From positions 1 through 64,000 of the forward strand of contig WOGZ01000144.1 in the NCBI GenBank assembly GCA_009733775.1: DNA of 64,000 nucleotides, in the 5' to 3' direction. Below the pieces are notes generated by a model, which was not told the origin of the DNA, ran no database searches, and worked only from the letters and a program-made list of their open reading frames with translations. The DNA is from Alectoria sarmentosa (taxonomy: Eukaryota; Ascomycota; Lecanoromycetes; Lecanorales; Parmeliaceae). Positions 51,640 through 61,290 of the stretch are shown piece after piece (the stretch's first letter is position 1; the number at the start of each line of letters is the position of its first letter). The position numbers and the translations under genes are program-made.

Positions 51640-51910
51640 TGGGCCAAAGAATTGTGTTAATCAGGTGGACCAATCAAATGTGTCGATCAAGTTTCTCAAT
51701 CAGATACCTTGACTATATGTTTTCACCAAATGTGTTAACGAGAGGTATTAATCAGATACGGTCAACCAGAAAGAGGTTTTCAGACATATTGACCGGATAT
51801 GATAAGCAGACACCACGTTAACCATATGTCACTTAGCCAGATCTCATGTTAACCAGATACGTCAATCAGAGATGGTAAGCGGATGTATCAACCAGACGTA
51901 GTAAATTAGA
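51640..51910. repeat. degenerate AATCAGATAC/AACCAGATAC array
   Basis: About 270 bp in which short pieces such as TTAATCAGATACGGTCAACC, TTAACCAGATACGTCAATCAG and GTATCAACCAGACG recur every 18-25 bp or so. Spacing is irregular; it looks like an old minisatellite. Confidence 0.5.
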
Positions 51911-53248
51911 TGCTCGAATGCAGGTTTCAGCTCAAGCAAACTATCTCGAGAATGAACACTTGACAGTCTCTCACTCTTATTCTCACCCTTGCACTTTTTG
52001 CTCACCTTGCTCACCTTGCTCATCCAAGGATATTACCCCGACTCGCCTTTGGAAGGGTGATCTTCAAGGCGGCAAGAGACATCTTACAAGACAAAGACAT
52101 GCCAGGACGTAGAAACGCACGTTATCCAATAGTTGCGAAGCTCCAAAGCCCGGCTGGGCGTAGTGGCTTTTCTAAAGAGACTGGAAGTTCAACAGCCGGG
52201 AAGATCAAACCCTGAAAGAGGCGTAGTGGAGTGGCTTGGCCTTTGAATCAGCTCAGGAGAAGCCTCGATGCTCATCTGTCAGGACTGCAAAGATTTCTTT
52301 TGTAACTGCACCTTCGTGGTCAACTCTTTGGCATAAGTTCCCAAACCGCAATTCGGATCATAACTTCTTCTACCGCTCGAATGTTGCACTTCGAAGTTAC
52401 TTACCACCTTGCATTGAAATCTGAATATAGCGTTGAAAATTGTGGGAGTGTTCGTCGTGAGAGGTCCGAGAAGAATTTGAGCTGGCCAAGGAGTGAGTCC
52501 TAAAGACAGTTCTTGTATAGGTCATCTATAAAAAGCGCATCAGAGTACTTTGCACATGGTTAATGGAAGCTCGGTGTCCTTGAGATCTCAGAGTCATTTA
52601 GACCCCGAATGTGCACACCGCGGTCGAAGCACTTTCCATCCGTGGGAGCTATGAGCTCACAGGGGTTCAACAGTCGCGAAGTGTCAAAACCTCATATCAG
52701 ACTGGCGGAAACATCAGAGTCCCGAATGTTGCGTGGCTCAAAACCTTGAACTGGATTAATCAGGGGCTTTTCCTCCGCATGAATCATAACGCTGATCGTA
52801 TCCAAGCCAACGTATTTACAAGATGGATTGAGAACACCAAGGTGCGAAATGATTAAATAAGTTGCTATGATTTGTCGCCAAGAGGTTACCTCACGTGACT
52901 TGAGCCCCTGTAAAAAATTAGAAAATTACTTTTGAGAGGCGAGCTCGGTTGGTGGCCGCGGGTCACGCCTCTCACAAATTTCAACAATTTGCTCTTACGG
53001 CACAGATCTTTACAAAATCAATCTCCAAAATGCGTAATCTCGATGGCGATATGGCGATTCTCTAGTTGTGAAAGTACTACGACGCCGTGAATGAGAACGA
53101 ATCGAAATCAACAAACTACCTACTTCGTGCTTGCAGGAAGCACGCATCCTCATCTCAAATTGATCTCTGTAAAGGCCTCAGCCCACCCCTGATCGGTTCT
53201 ATTCATCTCCAGTGTTGCTCTTCGAGCCACCGAGCGCAACCACCCACG
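51911..53248. other. intergenic, nothing recognised
   Basis: Short frames only (longest about 81 codons at 52611-52856). The frame before the F-box gene start (53087-53248) is open but does not look like part of the protein. Confidence 0.45.
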
Positions 53249-53965
53249 ATGTCTCTCCCACATCTACCTACCGAACTCCAAGACCTCATAATCACCAACC
53301 TGCACCCCACAGCCGCCATCGGTCTCAGCAAGACCAATCACCACTACCGTTCCGTCGTCTCCCTGCGCCGTCTGACTCCGGAAACAGTCCGCAGATTCCT
53401 CTATGATCTCGAGAATCGCCCAGGCAATCAGACGGAAGACCGATTGAGCTATAAAGGATTTGCATGCTTCCATTGTCTCTGCTTGAAGTCCGGCAGGCAA
53501 TTCGCCATCTGCGAAATCTACCACAGCGAGTCGAAAGAGTATCGCGGAGAATGGCATGACCGTCGATGCCTGGAATGTTATCTTAAACATGGCTGGGTAA
53601 AACCGGGTGGGCTTTATGTGTCTTGGTGGATGTATATCACCATAGTCTGCCAAGAATGCTTGAAAGCAAAAGAAAAGTTTTGCAGAGGATGTCGCCTTTG
53701 CGCTGGCTGTTTGGGGCAGAAGGGTCTAGAGTGCTGTACAGACTGTGTTTGGTGTGATGCCTGCGTCAAACTCAAACAGGTGGAATGGGAGAGCCGGAAA
53801 AGCGATTGCGACGAAGAAGAAGAAGAAGTTGGGCCAGGCTTCGTCATGGAAAAATTTTGCAAGCACCATGTTCCAGGGTATTGGAAGGCATTGGACATGA
53901 GAATCGAACTTCAGGGGCGTGAGAAGGAGAGACAAAAGTTACAGAGAAGATCAGGATACGAGTGA
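53249..53965 (+). CDS. F-box-like protein with Cys-rich zinc-binding region
   Basis: Start chosen at 53249 (CACGATGTCT) because MSLPHLPTELQDLIITNLHP is a standard F-box beginning; the frame is open upstream to 53087. The F-box helix continues with TAAIGLSKTNHHYRSVV. Residues from about 75 on carry many Cys pairs (CFHCLC, CLECYLKHGW, CQECLKAKEKFCRGCRLCAG, CCTDCVWCDACV), likely binding two or more zinc ions. The tail is acidic, then charged and coiled-coil-like (ELQGREKERQKLQRR). The F-box would link a target to an SCF ubiquitin ligase; the target is unknown. It is 238 residues long. After the stop an acidic frame continues in another register, so the C-terminus may be truncated by a frameshift. 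Confidence 0.75.
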   Translation: MSLPHLPTELQDLIITNLHPTAAIGLSKTNHHYRSVVSLRRLTPETVRRFLYDLENRPGNQTEDRLSYKGFACFHCLCLKSGRQFAICEIYHSESKEYRGEWHDRRCLECYLKHGWVKPGGLYVSWWMYITIVCQECLKAKEKFCRGCRLCAGCLGQKGLECCTDCVWCDACVKLKQVEWESRKSDCDEEEEEVGPGFVMEKFCKHHVPGYWKALDMRIELQGREKERQKLQRRSGYE

Positions 53966-55297
53966 AGTTGATCACGAAAGCGATTCTAGCCAACAAGGTA
54001 ATGAGGAGAATAGTACGGAAGAGGAATGCGCAAGCGAAGGTGAGCACTGAGAATGCAATGATGGTCCAAAAGAAGGTGGACCGGTTAGCAAGCAGGGCGA
54101 GGATGCCAGCGAAGGCCAACACGGCGATAGCAATGCTATCCTGAAATAGGCCCTTGATCATGGTACTTGCACTGATGCTGGGGACCTCGCTGAGAAATAG
54201 CCGGCAAAAGGGATGGATGAACAACGTGATGGCCCACAAGAAACGGAAGGGGAGGCTTGGCTTTGGCTGAAGAGCAGCAGTGAAAGCCATGCTGGACCAA
54301 AGGTCTTCAGTGCTACCTCGACCTCTCCAGCACCACGTATGGACCTCAAGGAAACCGGCTTCGATCTTGCCTGCTAATTTAACTTCCACTGCATGCTTCT
54401 CAACATTCAAAGCAAACAAAGCCCAGAGGACACGCTGGTCTTCGTACAGAGACCCTTTCTAGCTCTTATTCACCTTGCAACCACAATAAGCTAACGATTG
54501 CAAAGCGGATGATCCTTGAAGCCTCCCAAGTCTGTGCTTGGATAGTGAAAGGCATACCAGTCGCGCCTTTCAAATTCATTCGACAATGATATCACACGAG
54601 AAGGTAAGCTTCGGGACGATCACTATGCGCTCTTACCCAGAGTACGGCTCAGGGTAACATTTTTCCCTCGAAATCCCCCTTCACGACCTTCCCAACCAAG
54701 ATCGAAGCAAATACAACCAACCGCACACTTACCCAATCAAGTGAATCAAAGCCCGATCTACCTCTCTTGCAAATAGAAATCACTTCCTCAAAAGTCTCGT
54801 TCTGCTTTTAACAAATGTTTCCTCCAGTCCTACAAGGGAAGAAAGCAACGCACTAACAGTATCCACGAAGGCGGCTCATTTCCTCCTTGGAGACTGCATC
54901 TAAGGAGATCTCTCGACGCCCTCGTTACGGGCCCCGACGGGCATTGAGCAGTTTTTGTGTTATAGCTGGGTTTGGTCCTTATTATCATTCGTTGAAAGGA
55001 TGAAGCTGCGGGAATGACCCTCGCTCGTTATCTTCTACGTAGCTACACTCTCTGAGACTGGTTCTTCATACTTACAATCCAACGAAGGTATTTCAACGTC
55101 AATATTCAATACTTTGATGATGACTGCACAACTCGAGGTTTACATGTTATGGAAACAAAGAACCAGCCGAATGGCGCTGGAGCGGATGAACAAATTTTCT
55201 ACCAGTAGCCCAAGGACGTACCAAGCGCCCATCGCCATGAAGTGTCATACCCATCCACCTCCCCATCAAACGTTTCAATCTGACAATCGACACCTCA
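53966..55297. other. 3' flank of the F-box gene and gap
   Basis: In the second plus-strand frame, 53947-54147 reads as an acidic Ser/Glu/Gln/Asn-rich peptide with one TGA, possibly the former tail of the F-box protein. A 191-codon minus frame (53844-54419) overlaps it and is hydrophobic; it may be its antisense shadow. The rest (54480-55297) shows nothing recognisable. Confidence 0.4.
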
Positions 55298-56625
55298 TCA
55301 ACTCCATCCATCCCGCCGCATAATTTTCTGCACCATGTGCTCAAGATCACTCTGTTCCTGCAGATCGTCTGCCTCATCCTCTCTCTCTCTTGCCACATCC
55401 ACCGCCCACCCTCTCTCCTCCCCCCACACCTGCACGATCCAAAGCAGTTCCCGCACCATAGAATTCAAGAGATCCGCCGCGAAGACTCCGTCGAGTTCAA
55501 AGCACTGGCTGTACGCTCGGAAGTCTGTCGTCTGGCACCCGGAGAAGGTACACATGTAGCTCAACGCCAGCCAGACTCCTTTGCGGGCCTTGGGACTCTT
55601 CGCTATACATTGTGCGTTGCCTTCTTCTTCCAAGATCTGCCGCTTTTTATCTGCCACATCGATCGACGCGCCCATCTGCGCCCCCCAACGATCCACCGCC
55701 CACTTCATCTCGCTAGCGAGGAACTTCATGATTTCCGCCGCAAACGCACCATCCAGTTCGAAGCAATCCACATAATCCAAGAAATCGACCGCCGTACAAA
55801 ACTCAAACGTGCACAAATACCTGAGCACAAAAGGTCTCAGCGAGTTACTCGCCCAACTTCCCCTGCTCCCATAATCCACCGGACCCGACCCCTCGAGCAC
55901 TTCCTCCACGATCGCGGGCGTCAGCGGCATTGGGCCCTCCGCGGTCTTGGCATCCGCAATGACGGACTCCAGCTGCCGCTGGACGCCGTCCCACAGGAGC
56001 CGGTGGTCGAAGAGCAGGCGCTCGCCGAGGATGTGCACGCGGCACAAGAGCTGGCATGCTTGGAGGACCTGTTGGTCGCTGCGATAAGTCCAGCTCCAGT
56101 GATCGCAGCGGTAGACCTGGAGCTCGCCGCTGTAGAGCCACTGCCACAGCCACTGGAAGACGTCTGGGTCGACGTCCCGGAGCCAGACGGCGTTGGCGCG
56201 CGCTTCCGAGAAGGGGCCTTCGAGACAGGCTTTCGCGTAGTCGGAGAAGTGGTAGAGCAGGCGCTTTGGGATCGTGTAATGTTTCTCCTCTGGGCCAACG
56301 TAGAAGTTCGTTGACGGCCCTGTCATGAGTCTGAAACAATGTTAGCGACATAAATCGGAGAGCTTAGAGTTTTGCACACGTACTCGAAGAAATTTTCCAA
56401 GTTCCAATAATGGTCCATATTCTCTGGCTTGGTATACGGCTCATTGGTCCCGTACTTTTGATACAGAGACTCCGAGCGCGCTTGCGGTCCTTCGTACTTT
56501 CCCTCAATCGATTCATGCTTTTCCTCAATCGATTCATTGTTTGAATACTTCAGGACAGGGGATCTCTCATCTTCCCAGGCAACGTGCTCCCAAGTATCTT
56601 GAGAGTTTGTGTAGCGTTCCATCAT
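55298..56625 (-). CDS. BTB/POZ-domain protein with duplicated C-terminal module
   Basis: Two exons, 56625-56384 and 56330-55298, with a 53-nt GT-AG intron, give 424 residues. The start is MMERYTNSQDTWEHVAWEDE; a further upstream ATG (56778) would add a hydrophobic stretch that looks like leader DNA. A charged linker (ESIEEKHESIEGKYEG) leads to the BTB fold: FYVGPEEKHYTIPKRLLYHF (about 90-109), then ACLEGPFSEARANAVWLRDV and FQWLWQWLYSGEL. After a helical stretch (LLCRVHILGERLLF) come two copies of one module: LRYLCTFEFCTAVDFLDYVD with CFELDGAFAAEI, and LSYMCTFSGCQTTDFRAYSQ with CFELDGVFAADL. Fungal BTB proteins of this shape are common and mostly uncharacterised; some are adaptors for Cul3 ubiquitin ligases. 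No lesion is seen. Confidence 0.82.
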
Positions 56626-59026
56626 GAAAGGAGGTGCCGAGGATGAAAGGGAATCCGATGTTGGAAAGATTTTGGGTGTAGGACGATAGGAACGAAGCCC
56701 CGGAGGAAAGGAGTATGAGCACCCACGTAACGTGTTATGAAGAAATGTGTTGAAGAAGAGTGTTACAAAGTTTTTCAAGCAAAGAAAGGTCGCGCCAAGG
56801 ATTGCGGAGCTAAAGCGTCATATCATATAAAGTGTTAAGGCGCAAGTAAGACCTCTATATATAGAGTCACAGCTCAGACAAGAAAATGACCCAGCAGAAA
56901 GTAATCAAGAGGGAGTCAGAGAGATATATATATAAAGAAAGAGGAAAGAATCAGGCGCAGTGGAAACATAATGCATTATCGCGTTTGCTCCCACGAAAAC
57001 ACAACAGCGATCAATCAGTACTAGTTCATTTCATCGGCCCTTCTTCTGCCTGATCCTTGGCAAAGGCGCAACTTGCAGAACAGAATCGGCAGCGAATATC
57101 TCGTCTCCCTTGACCCTTCACCAATGAACTCCAGCAAATTATCTTCCAACAATCGTGAAGTCTCTTGAATGTCATCTGGCACAGTAAAAATTTATAAAGA
57201 AACTTCAAAAACAAAATGGCAGCAAGCAAGAAGCTCTCAAAGTTCATAAATCAACCCAGAACGAGCTGCGTCAACACGAGATCAAACATCAAATTCGTCG
57301 ATCAAAAGCAAATGATAGAGCGAATATTTGAGTATCATATTCCACTTCGCCAACGACAGCAAAGATCCTAGTCTACGCACTGAGGAGCAATGGTCCATCT
57401 TTAATCATTAGACACAGCAACGACGACTCATATATAGTCTCCAACGATACATGAGCCGATGGTTCATATTGTGAGTGGGTTCAGTAAGGAATTGGCCATA
57501 AGCGCGACCGTGGGAGGAGGGAAATCTGTGCAGAATCACATGAAAACTTCAGGGCAGGGTTCGAGATTCCCACTCGTGAACCCTTGTTACTGTCTACGAA
57601 AGTTGGTGATGCCCAACATCTGACAAATGGGAGCGAGATAGCGAAAGAATTGGCCAAAGAGGATAGATCTGGTACTTTGAGGCAAGGCGGGCCTTGGGGA
57701 GTTGGAAGCGTTTTGAAAGAGTGTGTCAAGCGTGTTGGAAAAGTTTCGAAGAGTGATCCAGAGATCCGCCTTTCAAGCTATTCCTTCTCTGGTGAAACAC
57801 TCTCGGATAGAGCAGACCTTCATAGCCAAGCATTATATCCAAGTCTACGGTCACTTAAGCAGCCAAAGACCGGATCCATCTAATCTTCAAGCTTCTATTA
57901 ATCCAGTCGACGGTACGTCCCACTGTACGGACACACTCTTCATCTACCACCCCCACACTGGTGCTTCCTACTTCAGCAACCAACCAATCACAGCCCTCGC
58001 CTCAATCCCATTAAATCACCCTGCCTTACCGGTCACTCTGATCAACTTCCCAAAATGGTCTCCGTTACTCGCCTCGAAACCAACAAGATCAGCAAAACCT
58101 TTGGTGCAGCAGCGAAAGCGACCAGAATATCGTAATCAAAGAGACACTACTCTCATGACCTACTCTGGCAGCCACATTTTTCCAGCTCGTCGCCGCATAT
58201 GCGCTGTCTTATTAACAGTCGTGTCATATCGAAACAGCGAAGAATCATTGCCGCCGCACGGGAAGTACAACCTGTCATGCAGCCACGCACTCGTGACCGT
58301 TGAGATCCCCTGCGATCGCAGTATGTGCCGCTCCTCAGAAGAGATGATATCAGATCTAGTCCATGACGAAAGACATCTGACCCCGTCCCATTTCAAGCAG
58401 TAATCACGGACAGAAAGGTAGGAGAAACTAGTATAGACATTCGCGATAACAGATCTAGAGAGGGCGAGGCGTCCGCGGAGTCTCCTACCAATTGAAAAGG
58501 CGTATTGAGAACGTGAAAATGAATGAAAAGGTTACGAGTGGAAGGTTTGAACTTGTGATGATGTTTTCTTAATACTGGTAATCCTAATGAGAGACGAAGA
58601 AAAGTATTGGGTAAAAAGTGACTGAAATCATCTCTCATATTGTGCCGATTCTTCGCACACAGGAATTATCGCGAAGGAGTAATGATTAGATTGTGGATCC
58701 CTTGGTGCCCAGGAGTGGAAGTAGAGAAGAAGCATGATTGGATGATATCGGGACCTATCATGACTAACTGAAGCTTTGCGTTCCATTCTAAATTCTCCAC
58801 GTCCCAGTATCAATGCTATGGGCCGCTGCGTGCTGCTTTCTTCGCGATAGCATAGAGGAGCTCCCAGAAGAGACGTTTTCAAATGTCGGTGCCCATGTTT
58901 GCCGTCATCCTATGGATCCCAGTTCGCACTCTCTGATTCATTCCCTATTTCCAGCCGATCTGGACCATTCGATTTCACAATCCGTGACCGCAGGAGAACA
59001 CCAAATGCGCATGCCAGGAATTCCTC
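56626..59026. other. gene-poor interval
   Basis: About 2.4 kb. The longest frame (57723-58403, plus) would start with GTG; from its composition and lack of a domain I do not call it. Minus and plus frames at 57481-57883 overlap and are equally unsupported. Confidence 0.45.
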
Positions 59027-59799
59027 CTACTCCATCATCCGTGTAAGGAGATGCAGCATCATACATTTAATAACGTATTCCGCGGCTACAATCGCTAGCA
59101 TCTCTATAGCTGGATGTTTCGAGACAGCCTCTGCTATAATCGCCAACAGCACCGATCCCGATACAAGCCAAGTATGATTGGAGCAGACTCGCATAATAGC
59201 ATCATCGAAAGGCTTTTTCCCGTATCTAAGCAGGATAAGGCCGACATCTTTGTTTGAAAAGGTCCCCACGCAGAAGCCAAGGACCGCCAACACCGCCCCG
59301 AGACGAGGAAAAGCCACAAGGCGGCGTTCGTTGGCGACTTGTACGGCAAATAAAAACAATTCCATTGGCAACGAGGCGAGGACGGTGTCAAAGTACATCC
59401 CGGCAACGCAAGAAGGATCGCGGCAGCGATTAGGCCCGCGGGGTCTTCTGTAAGTCCATGTTCGACAGCCGCGATCGTCCTCTCGAATTGGACCGGGATT
59501 TGCTCGAGCCCAGCTTCTACATACGCAGTCATCACCGTCTCGAGGTATTTCGCATCGACAGAGTGAACGATCGGACGCGGGCACCAAGGGCAGTTAATGG
59601 AGATAGCGTGCATCTGCGAGGATACCCAGAGGAGAAGGCATTCCGTCCCGATGACGTGGCCGCAAGGAAGTTTTCGTGGGAACTCTCTTGATGGATCTTG
59701 GAGGTAGTCTTCGAAGCAGACGGGACAGGTCTGGTCTTCGACTTCGTTAGGTTGGAGCAGTTGGGTTGTTTCGAGGAGAGCTTTGAGGTGGACGGCCAT
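59027..59799 (-). pseudogene. RING-finger membrane protein, broken by a frameshift
   Basis: The frame from 59799 gives an N-terminal RING finger: CPVC (25-28), CGH (46-48), C54, then CPWC (70-73). The ligand usually found at about position 51 is Gly (CGHVIGTEC), as in some fungal variants. The frame continues into a hydrophobic stretch (AGLIAAAILLALPG), then goes on in the next register with MYFDTVLASLPMELFLFAVQ, LGAVLAVLGFCVGTF and WLVSGSVLLAIIAEA, ending at 59027. A single base missing from the short G run at 59399-59401 (C on the plus strand) would explain the switch, and no intron does. The intact protein would be about 258 residues, a RING domain followed by three to four membrane helices, hence a membrane-bound ubiquitin ligase type. 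Sequencing error is a real alternative to pseudogene. Confidence 0.6.
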
Positions 59800-59936
59800 G
59801 GCTGAGGGGTGCGGTTGTTTGGTATGATGTTTTTGTTGGAGCGAAATGTGATGGCTGTTGAGCCTACGAGAAGGGGCAAACTACTACTTCATAGACCAAA
59901 CCATGCGTTTATTACATTTTCATACCCCAAACTACT

Positions 59937-59973
59937 GAATCATACCCCATCATCAAAAAAAGGGGTATGATTC
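59937..59973. repeat. perfect 12-bp hairpin at the left edge of the foldback element
   Basis: GAATCATACCCC, a 13-base loop ATCATCAAAAAAA, then GGGGTATGATTC. The right half is also the outer end of the foldback element's left arm. Confidence 0.9.
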
Positions 59974-60723
59974 GGTAATTTGCCATTTTGGTGTAGAGTG
60001 TAGAGTAGAGTATGCTAGGCATGGGTGTGATAGTCATAGATATGGTCGCACGGGTATGATAGCCATGGTCAGGCATGGGTGTGATAACCATGAGTGTGGT
60101 AGGTATGGGTGTGGTAGGTATGGGTGTGGTAGCCATGAGTATGGTAGCCATGGGTGTGATCGCATGCGGCCTCTCAGAATGGCTACCATATTCATGCCTG
60201 GCCAGGGGGCTACGAGGTACCGAGGGCTCATTTCATCGTCATCTTATGAGGGCTTAAAGCCCAAAAAGCTTGTTTTAGATAGCGTAATAATCCATCTCGG
60301 AGGTGAGAGTCTCGGGCGGGGATTCACCTGAGTGGGCCTTAAATGTTTATGAAGCCCTTCGGAACGTCCAATATGAATGATTTAATCAATCAATCAATTC
60401 ATGCCTGGCCATGGTTATCATACTCATGCGACCACATCCATGTCTGACCATGATTATCATATTCATGCGACCATGTCTGATCATGGTTATTATACTCATG
60501 CGATTACACCCGTGGTTATCACACCCATGTCTGACCGTAATTATCACACTCATTGTTACCACACCCGTGTTTGACCATGGCTATCATACCCATGCGACCA
60601 TACCCATGCCTGGCATACTCTACTTTACACTCTACACCAAAATCTACACTACAATGACAAACTACCGAATCATACCCCTACTTATGACGAATTACCGAAT
60701 CATACCCCTTTTTTTGATGATGG
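59947..60723. mobile_element. foldback-type inverted repeat with satellite arms
   Basis: The left arm (59947 to about 60175) and right arm (about 60400-60723) are reverse complements with indels. Both start from the outside with CCATCATCAAAAAAAGGGG, TATGATTCGGTAATT and TTTTGGTGTAGAGTGTAGAG-like sequence, then pass into tandem units of about 15 bp (GGTATGGGTGTGGTA and variants). The centre (60176-60399) is unique DNA of ordinary composition. The right arm holds an extra copy of the outer motif. No transposase; it would be non-autonomous. No clear target-site duplication was found. Confidence 0.65.
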
Positions 60724-60925
60724 AGTCGCTCACCAAGCTATGCTGTATATGGCTAGTTGCGAATACCTTGGTCACACCTTTCAACCATATATCAAGGGCT
60801 TTGGCGCGGGTCTCGCTATCAGAGGATTGAATCAGGATATGGCTGTGCAGTAGAGCGCGGAAGGCCTCGATGTGTTCATCTTCCACCAGGTAGAGCGCCC
60901 TGCCGTGCTCATTGCCCGATGCCAA
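60692..60925 (-). pseudogene. gene fragment overlapping the foldback arm
   Basis: A short minus frame reads EDEHIEAFRALLHSHILIQS then ETRAKALDIWLKGVTKVFA and runs into the right arm of the foldback element, from which its last residues come. It has the look of a helical protein end, but I cannot name a family. It may be the remnant of a gene cut by the element. Confidence 0.3.
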
Positions 60926-61290
60926 GACACACTGGCATCTATGAGTTGAGACGTTTCCGCTAGTGATTCAGAAACGGCGATATATCAAATGGTGTTTTTT
61001 GCATGTTCATTTGCAGAAACTGTTCAATTGCGTTTGCATTAAAAATTCAGGAGCTATCCAAATTGAAAAGGGTAAACATTCTGAAAAAGAAACAAAAGCT
61101 GCGTTCAAACCCCAGCACGATTAGCCAATATTTCTTCCCTGCATTAGTGCGTCAACAATGACTTCCCCGAGCCAAGCCGAGCCAGTCACCAGCATAGAGC
61201 ACTGTCTCCAACCGTGCTCCTATCTAGGAGGATTTTGGATCATCTTTTCCTCGGCGATCATCTTGACCTAGCTCGCTGAGTGTCTGCTGA
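60926..61290. other. intergenic, 3' flank of the NB-ARC gene
   Basis: 365 bp with nothing recognised. Confidence 0.45.

Noticed and set aside
55337..56314. 325-codon plus-strand frame over the BTB gene
   Set aside because: Antisense shadow of a GC-rich third-position gene; no domain, while the minus strand has a spliced BTB protein.
57723..58403. 226-codon plus-strand frame
   Set aside because: Begins with GTG, no domain and no splice context; may be chance.
61104..61120. tRNA B-box-like GTTCAAACCCC
   Set aside because: No A box at the right distance and no cloverleaf can be drawn.
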